From Pseudomonas schmalbachii (lineage in GTDB: Bacteria > Pseudomonadota > Gammaproteobacteria > Pseudomonadales > Pseudomonadaceae), in contig NZ_JAELYA010000013.1 of NCBI RefSeq assembly GCF_017589465.1, positions 1 to 64,000 on the forward strand: a DNA stretch of 64,000 bases. Direction: 5' to 3'. Shown in pieces: positions 42,859 through 51,048 of the stretch. The notes beneath the pieces are model-generated. The model searched no databases. It saw only the letters and a program-made list of their open reading frames with translations, and was not told the DNA's origin. Made by a program: the position numbers and the translations under genes. The stretch's first letter is position 1; every line of letters begins with the position of its first letter.

Positions 42859-44694
42859 TCAGGGCAGGACGATTGCCGCTTCCTGCTCCGCCGGCGGGCT
42901 CTGCAGATCGATGAACAGCGCCTCGCCGACACCCAGCTGCAGCACGTTGCGCAGGCTCTGGATGATGCGGCTGACGTAGCCGAGATCGTTCATCAGCGAG
43001 CTGGTCTGCAGGCCGTCCAGTTCATGACGGCGGACCGCGCCGAACAGCCGCTCGCGGAACTCCGTGTCGAACTGCGCGGCCTGCTGGTCGAACAGCGCCA
43101 GGCGCGCCGCCCAGGCGCCTTCCGGCAGGCTGGCGACGTCCAGCGTACCCAGCGCGCGCACTTCGCGCAGGGCGACGAGCAGGTGACGGCGCAGCTCCAC
43201 GTAGGCATCGCGCGCCGCCGAGTGGTCGGACTGCAGCCAGAAGCCGAGGTTCTTCTGCAGGTGCTTGGCGTCCTTCACCGCATCCACCAGTTGCAGCGCC
43301 ACCACCTGGCAGGTCATCCAGAAGCGCTGGTGCTTCTCGTCGAGCGCCATGTCGAAGCGCCCCATGAAGCTCAGCAGGTCGCTGTAGACCCCCTTGATAT
43401 GCCGCTGGTAGAGGGTTTCCGCGTCCAGCGAATAGCGCTCCGGATGCGCCCGCAGCAGGGCTTCGTCGGGCCTGGGCTGGGCCAACTGGTCGACCGGCAG
43501 GTAGAGCGCGTGGCAGATCACCTCGATGCTCAGCCGGCGCAGGTGCTGCAGTTCGCGCAGCACCGCGCTGGCCGCGGCATCCACCGAATGCAGCGCGCGT
43601 TCGTTGAGGTAGCGGGCATGGATGCGCTCGGTTTCCGGCTGCGCAGGCGCCATGTCGGTGATCAGCACCTGCGGCTCCTCGACTTCCGGCAGCCAGCGGG
43701 TCAGCCATTGCGCCAGACGGCCCTGCCAGGGCCAGAACAGCAGCACGCCCATGGCGTTGAACAGGGTGTGGAACAGGGCGAGCTGGAGCAGCGGGTTGTC
43801 GGTCAGCAGCCAGCGCACCAGCCAGGTCAGCGGCTGCAGCAGGATGAAGGCGAGCACGGCGGTGAGCACGTTGAACAGCACGTGCGCCAGCGCCAGCCGC
43901 TGTCCGCTGCGGTTGCCGCCGAGGGAGCCGACGAAGGCGGTGGTGACGCTGCTGCCGACGTTCGAGCCGATGGCGATGGCCAGGCTCTGGCCGAGTTCGA
44001 GCTGGCCGCCGGCGAGGGCGGCGAGGGTCAGCATCAGGGTGGCGTGGCTGGATTGCAGGACCACCGTGACCAGCGTGCCGATGGTGACGAACAGCAGCGC
44101 GCCGAGGACGCCTTCGACTTCCCGCCCGCTCATGTCGAGGGCATGGCCGAAGCTGGAGAAGCCGTCCTTGATCTGGTCGATGCCGAGGAAGATGAAGGCG
44201 ATGCCGAGCATGATCCGGCCCGCCGCCTTGCTTTTCGGGCCGTTGAAGCCGAGCAGCACGCCGAATACCAGCAGCGGCAGGGCCAGCGGGCTGAGGCTGA
44301 GGTTCTGCCCGGCCAGGGCGAGCAGCCAGATGCCGCTGGTGGCGCCGAGGTTGGCGCCGAAGAGGATGGCGATGCCGCTGGCCAGGCCGATCAGACCGGT
44401 ACTGATGAAGGCGATGGTGAGCAGCGAGACCAGCGTGCTGGACTGCAGCAGCATGGTGCCGCAGACGCCGAACAGCAGGCTCTTGGTGCGCGTCGCGGTG
44501 CTGCGTTCGAGCCAGGTTTCCAGGCTGCTGCCGGCCATGTCGCGCAGGCCTTCTTCCAGGCACTGCATGCCGAACAGGAACAGCCCGAGGCCGGCGCCGA
44601 GCTGCAGCAGGCCGCCGCTGTACCAGAAGGCTCCGGAGAGGGCTATCGCGGCCAGCAACAGCAGGACTGGCCGCAGGTATTTCTTCGGTTCCAC
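42859..44694 (-). CDS. Na+/phosphate cotransporter family protein with PhoU-like C-terminus
   Basis: 611 aa. Two inverted Na/Pi repeats, each with the QSS signature (LLQSSTLVS and VLQSSHATL), eight to ten membrane helices over the first ~340 residues, then a helical PhoU-like cytoplasmic domain. Members carry phosphate with sodium, or lower cell phosphate levels when they run as exporters. Adjacent to a small membrane protein upstream; otherwise isolated. Confidence 0.92.
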   Translation of the reverse strand: MEPKKYLRPVLLLLAAIALSGAFWYSGGLLQLGAGLGLFLFGMQCLEEGLRDMAGSSLETWLERSTATRTKSLLFGVCGTMLLQSSTLVSLLTIAFISTGLIGLASGIAILFGANLGATSGIWLLALAGQNLSLSPLALPLLVFGVLLGFNGPKSKAAGRIMLGIAFIFLGIDQIKDGFSSFGHALDMSGREVEGVLGALLFVTIGTLVTVVLQSSHATLMLTLAALAGGQLELGQSLAIAIGSNVGSSVTTAFVGSLGGNRSGQRLALAHVLFNVLTAVLAFILLQPLTWLVRWLLTDNPLLQLALFHTLFNAMGVLLFWPWQGRLAQWLTRWLPEVEEPQVLITDMAPAQPETERIHARYLNERALHSVDAAASAVLRELQHLRRLSIEVICHALYLPVDQLAQPRPDEALLRAHPERYSLDAETLYQRHIKGVYSDLLSFMGRFDMALDEKHQRFWMTCQVVALQLVDAVKDAKHLQKNLGFWLQSDHSAARDAYVELRRHLLVALREVRALGTLDVASLPEGAWAARLALFDQQAAQFDTEFRERLFGAVRRHELDGLQTSSLMNDLGYVSRIIQSLRNVLQLGVGEALFIDLQSPPAEQEAAIVLP

Positions 44695-44745
44695 GGGAAT
44701 GCTCGCAAGGTCGGCTGCGACCTCGACGGGCCGCAGGAGAGGACG

Positions 44746-45081
44746 TCAGTCCTTCTTGTAGCCGCTGGAGGTGCAGCCCAGGCAGCGTACGAAGGCTTCC
44801 TTGCCCGGATCGATCACCAGCGCCTGCCCGGCTTCCTTGACGTTGCCGCCCAGCGCGCTGAACGGCAGGGTGACGATGAAGGCGGCGGTGCCGACGATGG
44901 TGGCGGCGATCAGCAGCGGGCGGGCGAAGATCAGGTCGCCCATCATCGAATAGGCCGGCGGAGCCTCGACCGTGTAGATCGGGTCGCCACTGGAGTATTT
45001 GTCCATCTGGGCCATGGCCGGCATGGCCGAAAGCCCGCAGGTGAGTGCCAGAACAGCGGCGGTCGTGCGAAACAGGTTCAT
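44746..45081 (-). CDS. Small hypothetical envelope protein
   Basis: 111 aa. Signal peptide ([20 protein letters not shown]), a membrane segment ([19 protein letters not shown]) and a conserved C-terminal [12 protein letters not shown] with two cysteines. Similar proteins are common next to mutM in Pseudomonas. Function unknown. It lies 51 bp upstream of the Na/Pi gene on the same strand. Confidence 0.8.
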   Translation of the reverse strand: MNLFRTTAAVLALTCGLSAMPAMAQMDKYSSGDPIYTVEAPPAYSMMGDLIFARPLLIAATIVGTAAFIVTLPFSALGGNVKEAGQALVIDPGKEAFVRCLGCTSSGYKKD

Positions 45082-45189
45082 GGCGCAAGTCCTTTTTATG
45101 TGCGTTATAGGCGTGGGCAGACTGCGATAACTATAACAGCGCTGCCGCGCTTTACTCCGTGACCGCTTTCAATCGCCGGCAAGGACGGT

Positions 45190-46002
45190 TCAACGCTGGC
45201 AGCGCGGGCAGTACACGCTGGCGCGCTGGCCGAGGCGGACTTCCCGCAGGGTCGATCCGCAGACCTTGCAGAACTCGCCGCCGCGCCCGTAGACGAACAG
45301 TTCCTGCTGGAAATAGCCCGGCTTGCCGTCGCCGCCGACGAAGTCGCGCAGGGTGGTGCCGCCGCACTCGATGGCGATCGCCAGGATGCGCTTGATCTCC
45401 CCGGCCAGCCGCACATAGCGTGCGCGCGAGATGCTTCCGGCCTCGCGGCGCGGGTCGATGCCGGCGGCGAACAGCGCCTCGCTGGCGTAGATGTTGCCGA
45501 CCCCGACCACCACCGCGTTGTCCATGATGAACGGCTTGACCGCCATGCTGCGGCCGCGGGACATCTGGTACAGGCGTTCGCCCTCGAAGGCGTCGGTCAG
45601 CGGTTCCGGGCCGAGATTGCGCAGCAGTTCGTGCTCCAGCGGCGCCTGGCTCCAGAGCAGCGCGCCGAAGCGTCGCGGGTCGGTGTAGCGCAGCGCCAGT
45701 CCGGATTCCAGCTCGATATCCACATGTTCGTGCTTCGCCACCGGCAGGCCGCATTCGACCAGGCGCAGGCTGCCGGACATGCCGAGATGGCTGATCAGCG
45801 TGCCGGATTCGGCGCCGAGCAGCAGGTACTTGGCGCGCCGCTCGACCTTGAGGATCAACTGCCCGGACAGGCGCACGTCGAGGTCCTCGGGAATCGGCCA
45901 GCGCAGCCGCCGCTCGCGCACGACCACGCGGCTGACGCGCTGGCCTTCGAGATAGGGTGCGATACCGCGGCGGGTTGTTTCGACTTCGGGTAGTTCAGGC
46001 AT
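45190..46002 (-). CDS. mutM: Formamidopyrimidine-DNA glycosylase
   Basis: 270 aa. It removes 8-oxoguanine and FaPy lesions. N-terminal catalytic Pro/Glu in MPELPEVET (processed to PELPE), the helix-two-turn-helix ([12 protein letters not shown]) and the C-terminal zinc finger C-x2-C-x16-C-x2-C (CKVCGSTL...YCPRC) are intact. The ribosome site before ATG 46002 is weak. It complements mutY found at 14-15 kb. Confidence 0.97.
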   Translation of the reverse strand: MPELPEVETTRRGIAPYLEGQRVSRVVVRERRLRWPIPEDLDVRLSGQLILKVERRAKYLLLGAESGTLISHLGMSGSLRLVECGLPVAKHEHVDIELESGLALRYTDPRRFGALLWSQAPLEHELLRNLGPEPLTDAFEGERLYQMSRGRSMAVKPFIMDNAVVVGVGNIYASEALFAAGIDPRREAGSISRARYVRLAGEIKRILAIAIECGGTTLRDFVGGDGKPGYFQQELFVYGRGGEFCKVCGSTLREVRLGQRASVYCPRCQR

Positions 46003-46029
46003 GGAAAAACACCAGAAATGCACGGGTGC

Positions 46030-46106
46030 GTAGGTTGGCGCTGAGCAACGCGAAGCCCAACGCCTGGCATGGAAATGTTGGGCTTCGCTGCGCTCAGCGC
46101 CAACCT
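46030..46106. repeat. Palindromic repeat, GTAGGTTGGCGCTGAG family
   Basis: GTAGGTTGGCGCTGAGCAACG pairs with CGCTCAGCGCCAACCT, with the inner pair AGCCCAAC/GTTGGGCT. It lies between cysQ and mutM. Confidence 0.8.
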
Positions 46107-46122
46107 TGGTTAGTTCAGCCAT

Positions 46123-46153
46123 GTAGGATGGGTTGAGCGAAGCGATACCCATC
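46123..46153. repeat. Short palindrome, GATGGGT...ACCCATC
   Basis: 7-bp perfect arms around GAGCGAAGCG, preceded by GTAG. It belongs to the same general class of intergenic palindromes. It may act as a terminator for cysQ. Confidence 0.6.
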
Positions 46154-46169
46154 ATTAAGTCAGAACAGA

Positions 46170-46991
46170 TCAATCCAGCGCGCGGGCCAGCAGGATCAGC
46201 TCTTCGCGCCACTCGGCTGCCTGCGGCAGGGCGAGGAAGGAGGTGTTGAGGAAGTTCTCCCGCGCTTCGTAGGTGAACGGTTCGCCGCGCAGGTTCAGCA
46301 CCTCGCCGCCGGCGCCTTCCAGCACGCCTTGGGCGGCGGCGGTGTCCCACTGCGAGGTCGGCGCCAGGCGCGGGTAGCAGTCGGCTGAGCCTTCTGCCAG
46401 CAGGCAGAACTTCAGCGAGCTGCCGATGTTGGCCAGGGCCAGGTTGCCGAAGCGCTCCGCCAGGCCCTCCAGCAGGCGTTCCTGCGCCGGGCTGGAGTGG
46501 CGCTTGCTGGCGACCACCGTGAAGGCCTCGTCCGGCGCCACGCGCACGGCGATTTCCTGCGGCTGGTCATCGCGCTCTTCGCGCCAGGCGCCCAAGCCGG
46601 CACCGCCGTAGTAGCAACGGCTGGCGGCGGGAATGCCGACCACGCCGAACACCACCCGGCCGTGCTCGATCAGCGCGACGTTGACGGTGAACTCCTCGCT
46701 GCCGGCGATGAATTCTTTGGTGCCGTCGAGCGGGTCCACCAGCCACCAGCGCTCCCAGGCGACGCGCTGCTCCAGCGGGATGTCGCAGTCTTCCTCGGAG
46801 AGCACCGGGATCTCCGGCGCCAGGGCGCGCAACCCCTCGCTCAGCAGGCGGTGGGCGGCGAAGTCGGCGACGGTGACCGGCGAGGCATCGGCCTTCTCGT
46901 CGATCGCCAGGTCGCTGTGCCAGAACGGCAGGATCAGGTCGCCGGCCTTGTGCACCAGGTCGACGACCGCGGGAATCAGGGTGTGAGTCAT
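46170..46991 (-). CDS. cysQ: 3'(2'),5'-bisphosphate nucleotidase CysQ
   Basis: 273 aa, inositol-monophosphatase superfamily. Metal sites: [21 protein letters not shown] and [14 protein letters not shown]. It hydrolyses the 3'-phosphate of PAP(S), recycling a by-product of sulfate assimilation. It overlaps nudE by 4 bp (ATGA), so the two nucleotide-clearing enzymes are co-translated. Confidence 0.95.
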   Translation of the reverse strand: MTHTLIPAVVDLVHKAGDLILPFWHSDLAIDEKADASPVTVADFAAHRLLSEGLRALAPEIPVLSEEDCDIPLEQRVAWERWWLVDPLDGTKEFIAGSEEFTVNVALIEHGRVVFGVVGIPAASRCYYGGAGLGAWREERDDQPQEIAVRVAPDEAFTVVASKRHSSPAQERLLEGLAERFGNLALANIGSSLKFCLLAEGSADCYPRLAPTSQWDTAAAQGVLEGAGGEVLNLRGEPFTYEARENFLNTSFLALPQAAEWREELILLARALD

Positions 46992-47560
46992 GCTTGGAAT
47001 TCTCCGCGCTGGATGAGGAGATCGCGAACAAGGTAGAGGGCAGCCAGTGCGCGCCCTTCGCTGAATTGTGCGTTCTGCGCCAGGCTGGACAGCTCGCGCA
47101 GGCTGATCCTGTCCACCCGCATCGGCTCCGGCTCGTCCCCCGGCAGGCTTTCCGGGTACAACTCGCGCGCCAGCACCACCTGGATGCGCTGGCTCATGTA
47201 GCCCGGCGACAGCGACAGCTCGGAGATGAACTCCAGCTTGTGGGCGCCGAAGCCGGCTTCTTCCTTCAGCTCGCGGTTGGCCGCGGCGAGCACGTCTTCG
47301 CCCGGCTCGACCAGGCCCTTGGGCAGCGACAGCTGGTACTCGTCCACACCTGCGCAGTATTCCTCGACCAGCACGGCATGCTCGGCATCGAGCAGCGCCA
47401 CGATCATCACCGCACCGTAGCCCTGGCCCTTGCCCACCAGGCGCTCGTAGGTGCGTTCGACGCCATTGGCGAAGCGCAATTGCAGTTCCTCGACGCAGAA
47501 CAGTCGGCTCTTGGCGACTATCTCGCGGGCGAGCACCGTGGGTTTCTGGCGCATGGACAA
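46988..47560 (-). CDS. nudE: ADP compounds hydrolase NudE
   Basis: 190 aa Nudix hydrolase. The Nudix box is exact: GLVEPGEDVLAAANRELKEE followed by AGFGA. It splits ADP-ribose, NADH and Ap3A-type molecules. Divergent from yrfG, a pairing also seen in enterics. Overlaps cysQ by 4 bp. Confidence 0.94.
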   Translation of the reverse strand: MSMRQKPTVLAREIVAKSRLFCVEELQLRFANGVERTYERLVGKGQGYGAVMIVALLDAEHAVLVEEYCAGVDEYQLSLPKGLVEPGEDVLAAANRELKEEAGFGAHKLEFISELSLSPGYMSQRIQVVLARELYPESLPGDEPEPMRVDRISLRELSSLAQNAQFSEGRALAALYLVRDLLIQRGEFQA

Positions 47561-47677
47561 CTCCTGGGAATGAGCGGGTCGGTTATGATAACCCGCCTTT
47601 TCCGATTATCCCTGTCCGCAATCACGTCCAGCCGTCAGCCAGGTCGTACGATTGCGGCATCCACCACCGAGTCGCCA

Positions 47678-48340
47678 ATGCCACGCCTGCCCTGGGCCGA
47701 GATCGATACCGTCCTGCTCGACATGGACGGCACCCTGCTCGACCTGCATTTCGACAACCATTTCTGGCTGGAACACCTGCCGCAACGCTACGCCGAGCAC
47801 CACGGCATCAGCCGCGAACTGGCCGATGCCGAGCTGCAGCCACTGTTCCGCGACCACGCCGGGCAACTCAACTGGTACTGCCTGGACTTCTGGAGCCGCG
47901 AGCTGAGGCTGTCGGTCCGCGACCTCAAGCGCGAAGTCGCCCACCTGATCGCCCTGCGCCCGGACGCCGACACCTTCCTCGCCGCCCTGCGCCTGCAGGG
48001 CAAGCGCACGGTGCTGATCACCAACGCCCACCGCGATTCGCTGTCGCTGAAGCTGGAGCGGGTCGAGCTGGCGCCATGGTTCGACCGCCTGATCAGCTCC
48101 CACGACTACGGCTATCCGAAGGAAGACCAGCAATTCTGGCAGGCCCTGCAGGACGACATCGGTTTCGACCCGGCGCGCAGCCTGTTCATCGACGACAGCC
48201 TGCCGATCCTGCGCAGCGCCCGGCAGTTCGGCGTCGCCCACCTGCTCGCGGTGCGCGAGCCGGACAGCCGCAAGGGACCGAAGGACACCGGCGAATTCGT
48301 CGCCGTCGACGACTACCGTGCAGTAATCGAAGGAATGTGA
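47678..48340 (+). CDS. yrfG: GMP/IMP 5'-nucleotidase (HAD superfamily)
   Basis: 220 aa. HAD motif I DTVLLDMDGTLLDLH, motif II Thr in VLITNAH, Lys in YPKEDQQFW and the acidic motif IV LFIDDSLPIL. YrfG-type nucleotidases dephosphorylate GMP and IMP. ATG 47678 gives the family length; the frame is open far upstream without meaning. Divergent from nudE. Confidence 0.9.
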   Translation: MPRLPWAEIDTVLLDMDGTLLDLHFDNHFWLEHLPQRYAEHHGISRELADAELQPLFRDHAGQLNWYCLDFWSRELRLSVRDLKREVAHLIALRPDADTFLAALRLQGKRTVLITNAHRDSLSLKLERVELAPWFDRLISSHDYGYPKEDQQFWQALQDDIGFDPARSLFIDDSLPILRSARQFGVAHLLAVREPDSRKGPKDTGEFVAVDDYRAVIEGM

Positions 48341-48397
48341 CGAACGGGCTGATCCGGGATCGTAGGAGCAACTGTCTTGCAACCGAGGGGGCTTTTT

Positions 48398-48463
48398 GTA
48401 GGAGCGAGCTCTGCTCGCGAAGCTTTTGAGTTGCCGGCGTTCGCGAGCAGAGCTCGCTCCTAC
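48398..48463. repeat. Intact REP copy of the type hit by the IS110 element
   Basis: GTAGGAGCGAGCTCTGCTCG at the left and CGAGCAGAGCTCGCTCCTAC at the right, with AAGCTTTTGAG between. It shows the uninterrupted target sequence CTCGCTCCTAC. A fragment GTAGGAGCAACTGTCTTGCA lies just upstream at 48362. Confidence 0.85.
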
Positions 48464-48484
48464 GGAAGCACCGGCGTCGCGATT

Positions 48485-48602
48485 CCCTCACCCCAACCCT
48501 CTCCCGGAGGGAGAGGGGGTAAAACGGTGCAAGGATATGCGCCGTGCCAGCTGGCCACTCCGCACAATTCCCTCTCCCTGGGGAGAGGGCTAGGGTGAGG
48601 GG
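48485..48602. repeat. Long inverted repeat, CCCTCACCCC...GGGTGAGGG
   Basis: Outer arms CCCTCACCCC and TAGGGTGAGGG, each with an inner hairpin (CCCTCTCCC-GGA-GGGAGAGGG and CCCTCTCCC-TGG-GGAGAGGG), flanking about 50 bp of non-repetitive sequence. It resembles non-autonomous palindromic elements of Pseudomonas. It lies between yrfG and the BON/LysM gene. Confidence 0.75.
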
Positions 48603-48624
48603 ATAAAGGCCACGCCGGTGCGAA

Positions 48625-49062
48625 TCACTCCGGAATCCGCAACACCTGCCCCGGATAGATCTTGTCCGGATGGCTGAGCATCGGCTTGTTCGCCTCGAAG
48701 ATCTTCATGTAGGCGTTGGCGTTGCCGTACTCGGCCTTGGCGATGGCGCTCAGCGTGTCGCCCTTCTTCACCGTCACGAAGCGCGCAGCGGGGGCCGGGG
48801 TGGCCACGGTGATGTTGTCCTCGACACCGGACACGCCGGCGACGTTGCCCAGCGCCAGGAGAATCTTTTCCTTCTCCTCCTGGCTGGCCACCTCGCCGCT
48901 GGCGATGACCTTGTCGCCTTCGACGCTCACCTGGATGTTCGGGTTGCCGAGCCCGACCTTGGCGACGTGGTCCTTCAGCGATTCAGCCGCCTGGGCTTCC
49001 TGTCCGACCAGGGTTTCCCAGAGTTTTTCTCCTGCTTCCTTCACGAATGCCAGCAATCCCAT
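48625..49062 (-). CDS. BON-LysM protein (Kbp/YgaU-like)
   Basis: 145 aa. A BON domain (about residues 25-85) is followed by a LysM domain (VTVKKGDTLSAIAKAEYGNA to PGQVLRIPE). E. coli Kbp (YgaU) has the same order and binds potassium ions. No signal peptide, so it is probably cytoplasmic or leaderless. Single-gene unit. Confidence 0.92.
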   Translation of the reverse strand: MGLLAFVKEAGEKLWETLVGQEAQAAESLKDHVAKVGLGNPNIQVSVEGDKVIASGEVASQEEKEKILLALGNVAGVSGVEDNITVATPAPAARFVTVKKGDTLSAIAKAEYGNANAYMKIFEANKPMLSHPDKIYPGQVLRIPE

Positions 49063-49204
49063 CTCGATCTCTCCTTATCGCCGATGGCGATGGGCGGCGC
49101 CGGGATGGCGCCGCGGTAACCTGGCAGTCTAGTCCGCTGACGCTGTATGAATGGGCTTCGAACTGATCTGGACAATTCTGCCGACGACCGGGTTAATAGC
49201 CCGC

Positions 49205-50104
49205 ATGGACATCAAGCAACTGAAATTCCTCTGCGCCCTCGACGAGACCCGGCATTTCGGCCAGGCGGCGGCGCGCTGCCACGTTACCCAGCCGACCCTG
49301 TCGATGCGCCTGCGCAATCTGGAAGAAGAGCTCGGCCTGGAGCTGGTGCGCCGCGGCCAGCGCTTCGAAGGTTTCACCGAGGCCGGCGAGCGCGTGCTGG
49401 CCTGGGCGCGCAGCCTGCTCGCCGCTCACGACGGGTTGTATGCGGAGGCCGCCGCCTGTCGCGGGCAACTGGTCGGCACCCTGCGCCTCGGCGTGGTGCC
49501 GCTGGCCGGCTTCGACCCGATGCGGCTGGTCGAACTGTTCGCCGAGCGCCATCCGGAGCTGCGCTTCCAGATGTTCTCCCTCAGCAGCGAGCAGATCCTC
49601 GAAGGCCTCGGGCGCAACCAGCTCGATCTCGGCCTGTCCTATCTCGACCGCCTCGATCGCGAGCATTTCGAGGGCCTCGAACTGGCCGAAACGCACATGG
49701 GCCTGCTCCACGACCGCCGGCACTTCCAGCCAGCCGGCGAGCGCCTGCGCTGGGAAACCCTGGTCGACCTGCCGCTCGGTCTGCTTTCCTCCGGCATGCA
49801 TTTCCGCCAGTCCATCGACCATGCCTTCCGCAGCCGTGGCCTGACGCCCCGGCCGCGGCTGGAAACCGATGCCGTCCACCAGTTGCTGCAGGCGGTGGAG
49901 CGCGGCATCTGCTGCGCCATCATGCCCCTGGGCAGCGGTGTAGATGCCCACGGCAGCCACCTTGCGCTGATGCCCATCGAAGAAGCCCGGACCCTCTCGC
50001 CGCTTGGCCTGATCATGCGTCGCGGCGCGCCGCGCTCGCCGCTGGCGGAGGCGTGTTTCGCCGAAGTGCGCGACCTGGTGGGCGAATCCCTGTTCAACCG
50101 ATAG
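49205..50104 (+). CDS. LysR family transcriptional regulator
   Basis: 299 aa from ATG 49205. N-terminal winged helix-turn-helix (HFGQAAARCHVTQPTLSMRLRN region) and a periplasmic-binding-like effector domain. It reads into the fdhD-molybdoenzyme pair in the same direction, 92 bp upstream, and probably controls it. The effector is unknown. Confidence 0.92.
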   Translation: MDIKQLKFLCALDETRHFGQAAARCHVTQPTLSMRLRNLEEELGLELVRRGQRFEGFTEAGERVLAWARSLLAAHDGLYAEAAACRGQLVGTLRLGVVPLAGFDPMRLVELFAERHPELRFQMFSLSSEQILEGLGRNQLDLGLSYLDRLDREHFEGLELAETHMGLLHDRRHFQPAGERLRWETLVDLPLGLLSSGMHFRQSIDHAFRSRGLTPRPRLETDAVHQLLQAVERGICCAIMPLGSGVDAHGSHLALMPIEEARTLSPLGLIMRRGAPRSPLAEACFAEVRDLVGESLFNR

Positions 50105-50196
50105 AGCGCGTCGATCACGGCATCGGGAATAACGATTAGACTGCCCCCGCGCACAAGCCTAGGCTGAACAAAACACCCGAATACAGGGTCGAGTCC

Positions 50197-51033
50197 ATGC
50201 CTTGCCTGCATCCCCGCCCGGCCTCCGCCGATGCCCGGGCCATCGCCACGCCGCCCGGCGACTATGCCTACGCCGAGCTCCAGCCGCAGCTGCACACCGG
50301 CCACGCCGCGCTGGCCGAGGAAGTGGCCCTGGCCATCGCCTACAACGGCCTGAGCCAGGCGGTGATGATGGTGTCCCCCTGCGACCTGGAAGACTTCGTG
50401 CGCGGCTTCAGCCTGGGCAACGGTCTGGTCGAGTCCATCGACGATATCTATGACATCCGCCTGATCAGTCATGGCGAGTCCGTCAGCGCCGAAGTGGAAA
50501 TCAGCAGCCGTGCCTTCTGGGCGCTCAAGCGCCAGCGGCGGCAACTCGCCGGCACCAGCGGCTGCGGCCTGTGCGGCGTGGAAGCGCTCGACCAGGCATT
50601 GCCGCAACTGCCGATACTGGCCCCGGCGCCATTGCCGCCAGCCGCGCACCTGCAGCGGCTGCGCGAGCGCATCGGCGAATTCCAGAAGCTCGCCCGCCAG
50701 AGCGGCGCCCTGCATGCCGCGCTGTTCGTCGATGGCAGCGGGGAAATCCGCCTGTGCCGCGAGGACATCGGTCGCCACAACGCCCTCGACAAGCTGGTCG
50801 GCGGCCTCAAGCAGGAAGGGCTGGATTGCCAGGAAGGCTTCGCCGTGGTCACCAGCCGCGGCAGCCTGGAACTTATCCACAAGGCCGTGCGTGCCGGCAT
50901 CGCCAATCTGGTCAGCCTCTCGGCGCCGACCGCGCTCACCGTGCAGTGGGCCCGGCAGCACAACCTCAACCTGATCCACCTTCCGCATCACAGCGCGCCC
51001 CGGGTATACAGCCCGGCGCCGCAGACCGACTGA
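50197..51033 (+). CDS. fdhD: Formate dehydrogenase accessory sulfurtransferase FdhD
   Basis: 278 aa. The conserved cysteine loop SGCGLCGVEAL carries the sulfur delivered to the molybdenum centre. C-terminal motifs GEIRLCREDIGRHNALDKLV and LVSLSAPTALTVQWA are typical. It sulfurates the Mo-bis-MGD cofactor of formate dehydrogenase-like enzymes, and its neighbour is one. Confidence 0.95.
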   Translation: MPCLHPRPASADARAIATPPGDYAYAELQPQLHTGHAALAEEVALAIAYNGLSQAVMMVSPCDLEDFVRGFSLGNGLVESIDDIYDIRLISHGESVSAEVEISSRAFWALKRQRRQLAGTSGCGLCGVEALDQALPQLPILAPAPLPPAAHLQRLRERIGEFQKLARQSGALHAALFVDGSGEIRLCREDIGRHNALDKLVGGLKQEGLDCQEGFAVVTSRGSLELIHKAVRAGIANLVSLSAPTALTVQWARQHNLNLIHLPHHSAPRVYSPAPQTD

Positions 51034-51048
51034 GCCGCCTGATCGTCA